NCBI GenBank assembly: GCA_002633005.1
Contig: NMRA01000020.1
Span: 397,621 to 461,620, forward strand
Length of the DNA stretch: 64,000 nucleotides
Source: Phoronis australis
Lineage: Eukaryota > Phoronida > Phoronidae
Direction of reading: 5' to 3'
A program made the position numbers and the translations under genes. This document shows, one piece after another, positions 27,901 through 39,900 of the stretch. Position 1 is the stretch's first letter, and each line of letters begins with the position of its first letter. The notes below the pieces were generated by a model. It was not told where the DNA came from, searched no databases, and saw nothing but the letters and a program-made list of their open reading frames with translations.

Positions 27901-30900
27901 TTCTGAAGAATGTTTGCGACACTCCCAGAAGCAAATCCTGCTATATTAGTTTTTTATTTTGACCTTACCGAAAGTCATAGTATATTGTTCTTGGTAAAAT
28001 TGTCCATTGAACAAGTTGTAGTGGTTTTTAGTCAGTGAAAAAATGGTTAATTTTAGTTTCAGGAGTCTAGTTTATTTTAATTTATAAGAGACGGTGTAAT
28101 TAGTCATTGCCATATTGGCCTTGGAGTGGACACCAAAGGTAATTGAACAAAATGACAAGATTGTTTTTGGCATGTATTGAATCCAAGGTGTTGATTATAT
28201 TCAACATTGCCTTTTTAGTTATTATTGACGCCATTCACATTTCTCGTGCACACTATGGTGAAGTGTGATGAGTCATACTATGCATACTCTGTAACATGAT
28301 TGATACTTTTTCATCAGGATCGGCCACGACAATGCCGGTGGTGGGGCCGCCTGGCATCTTGACAAGGTGGAGATTGATGCACCCTCTCTTGGCAAGAAAT
28401 GGAAGTTTCCGTGTGGCAGATGGCTGTCCCTTAAAGAAGACGATGGTCTCCTGGAGAGGGAGCTGATACCGCAGGACTTGGCGACTGAAGAATATGAAAA
28501 GTGTAAGTGAAATTTAGTGGATCACGCACAGGGTGAAAAAACAGCAGCAGCGTTAAAATTGGAACTTTATTTTTACATCAGACATCAGTATAAGTCTAGA
28601 TGAAGAAGTAGAAGAAGAAGTTCAATCTGAAAACAAACCAAAAATCACCATAAATACAAGAAATAATAATCTCTGCATGACACAGCAAATAAACCAACGT
28701 AAGTAAGTAATATCCAAAACCTGTCATGAAAACCCTAAGTACAATTCAAACTCATATATCAAAGCCACAAACCCGCTAATCAAAAACCGGATGTAAATAA
28801 ACAAACCACAGCGCCACACGGTGAACGGAAATAAACGTACTGCTAAGAGCGCCAACTGTCGAAAGAAATCTAAACTACACCTCTGAAAACACGTGTCTCT
28901 GAAACGAGAACCTTCACTGCCAAAGAATTACCCCTATTTTAAATATAAGAAGTCAGAAATTACAATATTACCTACACTGGAATACAACTAATAAGTCAAC
29001 AAAAAAAACTTACTTTCTTGAACGCTGTAACACATATTTCAATTGAAAAACTGGCAGGTAACTGAAACACATCCATCCAGTACAAGAATCAAGTGAGAAA
29101 AGCTCAGGGTAGCTGTAAATTTCATCCTGGCTAAGACAGGTTATACTAAAACAATAAATGTGGCATAGCCAAGCTGAAACATAAAATAAACAACAGAGGG
29201 CAGAACTGGTAAACTTAAAATAATACAAACTCTCAACGAAACATTTAGAGTTAAGTTTTTCGAGGATTTTTGAACTACGACAAGTCTTTGTTGATACAGA
29301 GCACATTGTCTGATATTTGAGAAATGTAATGAACACTTAAATCAGTCATGTCTCAGCCTTTAGAATCTTTGACTAACTGTAACGTGCAGGTGACCAAAAT
29401 TTTAGAATTTTTTATCATGAGTATCAGTCTGTAGTTGCAATCGTTTCCTCTTGAAAGTGCTGTTTTTACATAGCCACAAAATTCTTGAGTAACGATCTTA
29501 TAGTGGTGAGACAGATTTGACTACCATTGCGCCCCCTGTTGGCCTCAGTGGTAACAGTTGCAGTGATGTATTTTCTTTAGCTCAAAGATAGCCATCGATT
29601 ATTTTCAAATGGTCGTCAATCATTTTAAGCTAAGCCTTTGTGATGATTTTTTCTGAAACTTGAGACATTACTGGTGGTATGGGGGTGCCACCAATTGAAT
29701 TGTAGAAAAGTATAGTAATCTCACCCTATTGGATATTGCTTCAAAACAGCATAAGGTCATATGTATCTTCATAATAAGAGTGTCTTGTATCAACAGGGAA
29801 CATTTTTGTTAGGTCTTTTGACATTTACTTTCTGTGCACCTCATGTCAGTATTTCCATATCGCTGCAGGTGTGCCTTATGAGATTACAACCTACACTAGT
29901 GACATCTCTGGGTCATCTACTGATGCAGATGTTTACGTCGTCATTTATGGCAAAGAGAGTTGTACAGACAAAAAATCACTCTGTGCCACTAAGAAGGAGC
30001 GCAAGAAATGTTTTGAGAGAAAGAGCGTGGATAAATTTGTGTTAGAGGTTAGTAACTGTCTTCTCTTTATCTGGCACAATGAGCTTGGAGGGAATAACTA
30101 GTCCACACAGTGGCTTAGAATTTTGCAGACCATTACAAATCATGGGAGTCATTTACACACAGTTAACCTTTTGAAATTGACATGCAAGGTCAGTGATAGC
30201 AGTTGTTTGTAAACCCTGCTCTTAGTCATACAGCTGTCCCAGGTGGACTGTGTAACTGAACTTAAAGGGTTTATGTTCCTGGCTGTGAAGATTGCCCCTC
30301 ATGAATTTTGGAATACTTGAGCCTGGAATGTGGGACTTTACTCAACCCCTATCAAAGTTGAAAAGTAAATTTTGACCTGGTCTTTGAGTGCAGTCCCATA
30401 CAAGGGGTATCACAAAGCCTTTGGAGGGGGTCAGTTGTTCCCTGTTGGAAAAATTGACAATTTTGTGCTTCGGTCATGCCATGCTTCTGAATTCATATTT
30501 CTTTGTTACTGGACAAGTATAATCTAGGCTCTTGAAATCTAGATTTATGATGGAAAACTTTAATTCTGCCATCTTCGAAAACTAACTAAATTGGCTAGAC
30601 ATCTCATCATTTTAAATTTGGTGACATCTTAAATTGTCCCTAATACTCTAATTGGAATTTGATTTCTGAGCTGAAGAAGTATTTTGTGTATTGTTGCTTG
30701 ATATCACGCCGAATTAGTTGCCTTGACTTAGCTGATCGTTTTATGAATTCTAGTTGAAAATGAGTTGATGTTTAAACTTTCTTTGCCCAGAAACTTTGTT
30801 GAACTTAGACGTTGATTGTCCAGTTAATTTTGAGAAGTTCCTTAAGATGTCATTGTTGTCTGTGATCCAAAACTTAAGGTGCCCAAGGAACAAGGTAATC

Positions 30901-33900
30901 GGTTTATACTGTTTCAGTTGGAAGATGTGGGCGACACGATTGAAAAGATTCGCGTTGGTCACGATGGATCAGGGTTTGGAGCAGGATGGCATCTGGACAA
31001 AGTGGAAGTGAGGCGACTCAAGGAAGATAACAAGGTAGGCGAGATGAAGACTGTTGATGTACCGTTGTTTTTAATGTATGCGTCTGATACAAGTATAAGT
31101 GGTAAAATTAAGGTTATGGACGACCTTGTTGACAGATCTGCCTAGCCAAAAGCCTGATGTTTTTTTTGACCTTTTACATCTCTGTCATTAACTGGGTCAC
31201 TTGACCATGTCTTTTTTATAACTAAAAAGTAAAATTGATGAAAATAGAAACAAAGTACAATGATAGCAAAGCAAGATTTTCGATAGCATTTGTTTTGATC
31301 AAATTTTGTTTGATGTGAATGTTCAAGATGAGGCCTCGAAATTGCTGTTACAGTTTTCTAAAATATCATATGAATCTTGATTTTGTTTTCATTTCATGTT
31401 CAAATTTTTTCTGATGGTTTCATTAATGTTAATTCTCAATCAATTCAAATAGCAAAACTGGTGAAAACCTCCCACATTATGTGGTCTTTAGTTTTTTATT
31501 AGTTTATTGTGCTGTGTAAGGCTGGGACATGTGACCAAAATAGTCGTCTGCTTTTTAAATGTTCGCAGAAACATGTTTATGCTTGCCATGGTTTGGGCTG
31601 GAATGCTTATTAATGAAACCTGTGACTGTTTTGTTTCTTCATTACTGGTAATGTCTTGCAGGGTTCACATACTTACGTGTTCCCTTGTAATCGTTGGCTG
31701 GCCCGTGACGAAGAAGACGGCGCCATAGAGCGTGAACTAGTGCCCTCTAAGGTCGAGGAGGAAATCATCAAGAAAGACGGAACTGTCAAGAAGAAGGAGA
31801 AAGAAACCAAGAATACTCTGCAAAGTATGTGGTTTGGCTTGTTTTTGTGGGCCTGCATTTTGTATTCTTTTCACTTTCAGTTTCCATTTCATGAATAGTG
31901 GATTAGTAGTCATGGTAACAGTAGCGTTATGTTGTAACTGAGAATGCCATGACGTGTCTCCAGACAGAAGAAATTTCTGTGCATTCTCAACTTTTGAAAA
32001 TTAAATTTCATTTTTTAGAACAAAACAGTCTGACAAGTGACTACAAGTTAGCAGGCATTATTTCTTTCATATCACGCTGTGTATTTTGTGGACTTAGTAT
32101 AAGGCATCTTGAAAACTGTTAGCATTGAATCAAAATTTCCAATTTTCTTGTACCTTCATGGCAGTCGGTTGGTGAAGGATTTTCCACATTAAGACTATGA
32201 TTTTTGAAATGATTGTTGGGTATGACATTCTTTGCACAATTTGGAGATAAATTACTTCCTCCGTACAGTTTCTCATGTGAACAAGAGTCTCACACGTATC
32301 ATGTGAACATATTTATTAATACTTAGTTGATAAATTTGTTTGTAGGTAAGAAGTACACTGTAAATATTTTGACGGGCGACGTGCGCGGTGCCGGCACTGA
32401 TGCTAATGTGTACCTGACCGTGTTTGGTGACAAGGGTGACACAGGGGAGCGCAAATTGGCCAATTCTGAGACACACAGGGACAAGTTTGAACGCAATCAG
32501 GTACTACAAACTGGTGTACATTGAAGATATTTTGGGCACTGTTTAGGTAACATGACGATTACCTTGGGACATCCGGTTTTACACAATGACGGGTGTCGAG
32601 TATTTTGATTTAATTTTTCCACGGTTCACAAATTGTGAAATAAGGTGAGTTGATAGTGTCTTCTTGTTATTTGTTGTTATTTTGTTATCAGAATGTAACT
32701 CATAACATAATTATTACTTTGGCATATCCCATTTTACACTGTGGCGGGTGTACAGTATTTAATAAATTATTCAAGTTAACACTTTCTTCTTGTTATCTCT
32801 TGCTCTACTTTTGTCAGAATGGAGGTCACAAGTGTTAGTCTTATGCTTCATAATTGTAATTTTAATTTATCTTACTTGAAGTTGGCCATTTTTGACCCAC
32901 CCAAGCTGACGTTAACTTTTTATTTTCATCAATTTAGAACACAATGAGTTTCATTGGCCGAAGATTCTTTTATAAGCAACTTACAGCAGCCCTGTATGTA
33001 CTAATTCAGATATCACTCACAAGACTACTTGCTGACCATTTTGTGGTGCACATCCAGAAATTATAAAATTTTCTATATTTGAAAATTGATGTGAAGTTGA
33101 TTGAGCATCATTTGGAATATGTTTTATGGTAACGTATGAAAAAATGACTGTGAAAGATTATATATTTCCACAAAGGATATTAGGAAATGATTTCAATTTG
33201 GTGTTTATCAAATAATTATTTTAGTTCATTCAAGGAAATAGTTTTCACTTATCCCAACTACTTTAGGTTGTATTACATAACATTTCTTTCTTTTTTCAGA
33301 CTGATGTATTTACCGTAGAGGCGGTTGATCTTGGAAAAATTTTCAAAATCAAAATTCGCCACGACAACTCCATGCTATCTCCAGCGTGGTTCTTGAACCG
33401 CGTCGAAGTCATTGATAACGACGACAAGAAAGAGACTTATGTGTTTCACTGTGAACGATGGCTAGGCAAGAACAAGGATGATGGGAAAATTGAGAGGTCA
33501 CTCTATGTTAAGGTAACGTTTAGTAACAATTGGACAAAATCACCCAGATGTGTCTGTCATGATGACCACAGTTTTCAAAAAATTGGACAACGTGGAAATT
33601 TGACATTACTGTACTTAGAATGATCAAGCTGCACAGAAGAAACTTAACTCTTAAAACTGGTCTAACTGTTACTCACTGAAGAAAGAAGTGTTTGCAACTC
33701 CATGCATTGTTATATTGAAATGTTGCTCTTTGTTTGCCAATCATGGCTTTCATAACTTTCTGGTTTTTATGATCATCTCAAATGTTGTGGAGAACATGTA
33801 AGCTATACTACATTCAATGCATACCTGGCCCTATCTTGTTTGAATCAACTATGTCGTTACTAAATGTTTCTAGGGTTACGACGGTGATATGTCTAGTGCC

Positions 33901-36900
33901 GGTACTATCCGGTCCAGTCGTTTTGGTGGCTCTACCGCTAGCCTTGAATCGGTAAGAACTAACGACCCGTTCGCCAAGAGTCCACGATCAAGCAGGCGCA
34001 ACACGCTGGAAGATGTGCCGGAGGGACCGAGTGAGTGGAGCATTGTGGGAAATATTTTCGGGAATTTTAGGATATGGTTTGGGCTGACTGTTAGACACCA
34101 TTGACACGAGTTTTAGAACATACAGGTTGTAGAGTACACGGGTTACAGAACACATGGGTTGCAGAACACATGGGTTGCAGAACACATGTGTTGCAGAACA
34201 CATGGGTTGCAGAACACACGGGTTGCAGAACTCTTGGGTTGCAAAAAACACAGGTTGCACAACACATGGCTTTGCAGAACATACAAGTTGTAGAACTGTT
34301 GACAATCACAATTTGAAAATGGTTTAAGTAGTTTCTTAAAACTACTTAAAGATCAATTTATTGTCAGTGCCACTAATAAAGCCACAACATCTTTTGTCTT
34401 GTATTCATTTTAAAACTTTAAAAGTTGTTACAGTGGTTTAGCTTATTGTTAATATCATGGAGTTGTGCTATGATCTGATTGGAGTTCATTGATTGGAGTT
34501 CATTGATTGGAGTTCATTGATTACTTCTGAGGTTGTCACAATCTTAATATATTCGGGTTTAAAGGTAGTAACTCCTGTGCACGCATTGAAACTGCTAGTG
34601 TTGGACTTTTCAGCCATCCCGTATACGGTCAAGGTGCTGACCGGGGATGGAGAGGACAATGGAACTGACAGCAATGCCTGGATCCGGTTCCACGGAGCCA
34701 AGAAGAAGGTGTCGCGTCAGATATTCTTGGAGCTGACGCAGAAGGAACGCTTCGCTCCGGGATCCATCGAGACATTCTCTGTGGAGGCTGTGGAGCTGTC
34801 AGAAATCAAGAGAGTTGAGGTAATATATTGAGTTGAGAAACATTGATCACTTGCTGGTGTTTGCCATATACCTCCGAACACTCAGTTAAACTAAATAATT
34901 CTGGGTTGTCTGGTACACGTTGTGCCAGACGTGCACAGATCGCTCAACTAGGCCCATTGCACTGAACCCTTGGAACCTTTTTATGCTTTAGTTACAGTAA
35001 TATCTAGATAAAGGCGGGTCAATGAGCTAATGTGACTCGAGGGTCTAGCAGTGTACCCCAGTGGCATTTGAACCCATTACAATTGCATAGACCCACGCAA
35101 CATTGTATATTGGAGTGAATTGAGTGGTACTTTTGTCCATGGAAACGGGAGAATTAAGGTTAGCAGGAAATGAAATTGTTGGTTTGTCATGTTGTTTAGT
35201 GTTATTTCTTACAACTTATCACAATTGCATCCAAGATGACGCACCCATAAACTCAATATCCCTCTTCTACTTAATTGTGTCAAATAAGGCATAAAGGCAG
35301 CTTCATGCAAACACTGCCATACGTCGTACAGTACTTGCCAAAAGTAATTGGACAAAGCACTGTTACTCAGTCATGACGAGTCATTACATGGCTTTGATGA
35401 ACCTGTTGCACCTGGCCTATTAGTTTATAATCACACAGCAGTCCTGAAATGACGATTAATCCAACTGATTGTCTATAGATCGGCCATGACGGTGTGACTC
35501 CAGGCAGTGGCTGGTTCCTGAAGGAGGTTCAAGTTGACATGCCAACAAAAGGGAAGCACTATGCTTTTACATGTAAACAGTGGCTGGCCAAGGATAAGAG
35601 TGATGGAAAGACGTCGCGCATCCTCAGTACGCAGGACGGCGACAGTGTTATGACCTCGTACAAAGCACGTATGTATTTGAGAGTACCCATTACACTTCTT
35701 AGCAAAAAGTTAAATTATTCGGGTTTTGAAATCTTAATTCTTTTTAATTCGTTTTATGCTATATGACTGTCATCAACAATACTTGGTAAAATATGGGGCT
35801 GTAGTAGATTTAAAAATTTTTATTTAAAAAGTTGACGACAAAAATAATTCAGTAATATTCACTTGATTTTGAAGATTCTTTGAGTTCATGTTGCAGAATC
35901 TACCTGTCCTTTTCAGTGGTCCCCTATGAAGTGACTGTCTACACTGGTGATGTGGAAAGTGCGGGATGTGATGCCCAAGTGTTCATTCAGGCATTCGGTG
36001 TAAATGGCTCCACGCAAGAGGTGACGTTAGACAAGGCTGGAGAGAGATTTGAGCGAGGACGAGCGGATCTTATCAAGGTATGTTCATTGGTCCGGATTAT
36101 TTTATTGGTCTGGATTATTTTATTGGTCTGGATTATTTTATTGGTCTGGATTATTTTATTGGTCTGGATTATTTTATTGGTCTGGATTACTTTATTGGTC
36201 TGGATTATTTTATTGGTCTGGATTATTTTATTGGTCCGGATTACTTTATTGGACTAAGAGCTCTCTTGTTTAAGTTGTTTACTAGGTTTGTTAAAGTTGT
36301 GGTGGAGAAACTGACAGATAGCTAAACACAAATCGTAAATTTGTGTCAATTTTAGGATAAAACTTGTCTTAAGCTGGTTCCAAGAAAGTGATCTTAGGTT
36401 TAAATTGAGTTTTGTCTTCAGTTTGACTAAGTTGCTGGATGTGGAAGTTTCAACGTTTGGAAGTTGAGACAAATCTCAGACATTTATAAGTCAAATATGA
36501 ACTAAGTCAGTTTCTTGGAACGGCCCCATTGTTTTAATTTTTTTCAATTTGTAGTAGAATAGTGGAGAATAACTCTACTTAGTAGCAACGTTGTGTTGTG
36601 TTGTGTTGTGGACAGCCTCTGTCCGTCAGTGAGATGGTTGTATTCAGTAACTAAGTGTGGAACACTCAATTACACTAGTAAAGCAACTGGCAGTAGCAAG
36701 ATGAGGACTGTCTTTATTAGACAAGTGAACGGATTTATATACAAGTTACAAGTATGTGGGTTGCATGCACTAAACTTTATGATTCAATATTCTACAGGAA
36801 AATAACAGGAAGCAACTCTAAAAACTTCCACAACAATCATCTGAACTACTCTGTTGTGTTTGCCATATATGGTAATGGTCAGCTGTCTTTAGGCTATGTT

Positions 36901-39900
36901 TCTGTGAATGACCATTATGCAATCTTGTTTACTACAGAGATCATAAATCGTGTGGATGCACCGGATGGGTTGGTCGCTGACTCAGCTGACAGCCAAAACA
37001 AGTTTCTATAAACACAAACAATTGGCTAGCAAAGAAATAATATCAATAATACTATCAGACTAACATACTAAGAATTATACATGTATCATGAATATCACAG
37101 ATTTCATGACACAGTTATTAAAGACATGAAGTAGCCCCAAATCATTTTTTAGTTCAGTACTGTAGCTACCTTCAGACTATGTGTTGAGAAATTGAAGGCA
37201 TTTCCTATAATGTTGGAAGTCTTTTGAAAACATCAGCAAGATTTGGGACAAAAATTATTGCCCAACTTTCCATTTTTTTAAATTTTCAATGTATTCTGTC
37301 GTTGTTGTGACAGAATACCTGGAAAAATGGGAAGTATTCTATCATTGTTGTGAGTATCCACGATTTCTCAAAAACATCGTCTTGATGCTAGCTGTGGTAT
37401 AGCGCCCAGATACAGTGAAACATATGATATAAATTAGACACTTATTGACCATGTTGTGTCCTAAATTAGTGACATTTTATCGTGATGACCTTTCTCCGTT
37501 TTATTCATCCGCTTGGCCCAAAACTAGACGGTGCAATCCATTTTCAGTTGGAACTAGACGATATCGCTCCTCTGAAGAAGCTGCGTATCGGACACCATGG
37601 CAAAGGAAGTCGTCCGGACTGGTTTGTGGAAAAGGTCGAGTTGCGTAACATGGACACGGGTGACCTGACCTTGTTCAAGTGTAATAAATGGTTGAGCAAG
37701 TCAAAAGAGGACGGAAAACTTGTACGGGACCTCCCGGCGACTGTGAAGGGCAAAGATCAGATTAAAAGTACGATATTGTTTCCTGTGTTTGCATATTAGT
37801 TATATCTGCTGGCACTAGAGGGGGCTCTTACTCAAGATTACTGCTTCATTAACATTTTCCTGTAAAACAAATGTCACCTTGGATATTATTGTCTTTTGGT
37901 CATAAGATGTGTAACTGCTGTGCCATAATGAGTTGTTTGGGTGTACACGCCACTTTCACCGTCCATATTTCTAGGGTCCTGTTTTGTGCAAAGTGACTTA
38001 AGTTTTAAGTCGGATATTCAATCTTATGCTGTCAGTTCATTATTTATGAATAAATGTTTTGTATGTTCTTTATTATTATATCACAGCTTAGCAGTGATTT
38101 CTACATATCATCTCAGTGTGTAAATACCAGTCAGACTTTATACTTTGCTGCATTTGAATAAAATAATTTTTTTGGAAATGGTTGTTCACAGTGCAAAAGG
38201 ATGACTTCAGCGTAAAGTAAATTTTCCCGATGGAACTAGACTACAGATCATCTGCACTTTGTGGGTGTCAGCGTTTTACATGTCTTTGGCATCTTTATTG
38301 CTGCAAAAATGCCAACGACGACTCGTAAGCCTAATGGTGCTCCAGGATTACATATTAAGGATCTGCAAGGCATGCAGCTTTCACTTCACACTTGAGCTGT
38401 ACCCAACAGGCAGTACGGCAGGCGTTTGCCAGTTTGGTACATTTCTGAGCTGTACACATATTTTAGGTTTTTTATGCAAATTTTGAATTGTCTAAGTCAA
38501 TGATTTATGACGTTAACGGCTGCATTCAAATTGTTTAATACGGAATGGTTAGTCATAACAATTGAACGGTTCCTGATGGTGAAAATTTGAAGAGCCAAAG
38601 ACGTTTAAAGATATTATACAGGATGCTTCTTTTTCAGAAACAACATACAAAATAACCGTTAAGACGAGTGATGTCCGAGGAGCGGGTACTGACGCCAATG
38701 TTTATGTTCTTCTGTTTGGACAAAATGGAGATTCTGGTGACCTTCACCTTGCAAAGTCGGAAACATTCAAAGATCCATTTGAAAACAATCAGGAAGATGT
38801 GTTCACATTTCCGGATTTATTATCTCTTGGAGAGCTGTCCAAGTGCCGAGTGTGGCATGATAATAAAGGTATTTAGAGTCGTGATGTATTTTGGGGATTT
38901 TTTGCCCAATTTTTCCTGTAATCATGTGAAGTGGCATTTGTTTAACCTTGTTTGATATCATTGTTTTTATCATTAGATAACGATTGTCTTTATGAATAGA
39001 CTGGTTGTCACACATATCCAGTGCTATCAATTAATGTATTCCCATTCCGATTCGCATTCTGTCCCATCTGTCTGCAACTAAGAAAAGCACATGGGAGCAG
39101 ACGACACAATTTAATTGGAAGATCTGATCAGTGAAGAGCTTGGAATTTAGAAGGTGGTGCCAATGAAACGAAGATCTGTTCTGAATTCATTCATGAAATA
39201 TTTGTCTGTGGCACAAGTCTGCTGAGGAAGAAAATGCGATTCGGTGATGCATAGATTTGAACATAATTTCAATATTGTTGTTTAATGTTTCCCGTTTTGA
39301 ATAGGTCTGGGAGCTGCATGGCATCTAGCTCACATCGAAGTGGAAGATGTTAATCGCAAAAAGAAGTTCATGTTCCCATGTAATAAATGGTTGAGCAAGT
39401 CTGAGGATGACAAACAGATCCTGCGAGAGTTGACCTGCGCTAGTGGGGGGTCAGGGAAGGATTCACCAGGCAAAGATAGAATAAGTGAGCAGTGATTAGC
39501 TATTGTTTGTAAAGTCAATGTGTTAGGCGAATTTTGATTCGATGATAGCTCAGTGGTCAAAATTATCTGTTGGCACTGTAAGTGGATGTCCACATACCTA
39601 CATCATTGTACCCAGTGTATTGTAATAATTGGTTTGCATTTTTGTAGCCTACGAGATCACCGCGGTAACCAGTGACAAGAAAGATGGTGGAATGATCCAC
39701 CACGGCTGGATTGTGTTGGTTGGCGAGAAAAAGAAGAAGTCAAAGCCATTCATTATGGAGAACAGCGCTAAAAATAAAGTTTTGAGAGGGTATTTACCTG
39801 CATATTTTGCTCATCTTTAGCTTGCGGGGGGCAGACGTCTTTTGAATAATGAATCTCTAGCTTAGCTTTCTTTGCTGTGAGCATTAAATAGTTATTCGTG

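Noticed and set aside
34091-34316. Cys/His/Val-rich repeat ORFs on both strands
   Set aside because: Translations of the 16 bp minisatellite; no evidence of expression.
36593-37011. Overlapping + ORFs in intron 35
   Set aside because: No PLAT pattern or known domain, no phase-compatible splicing into exon 36. Possibly part of an unidentified repeat.
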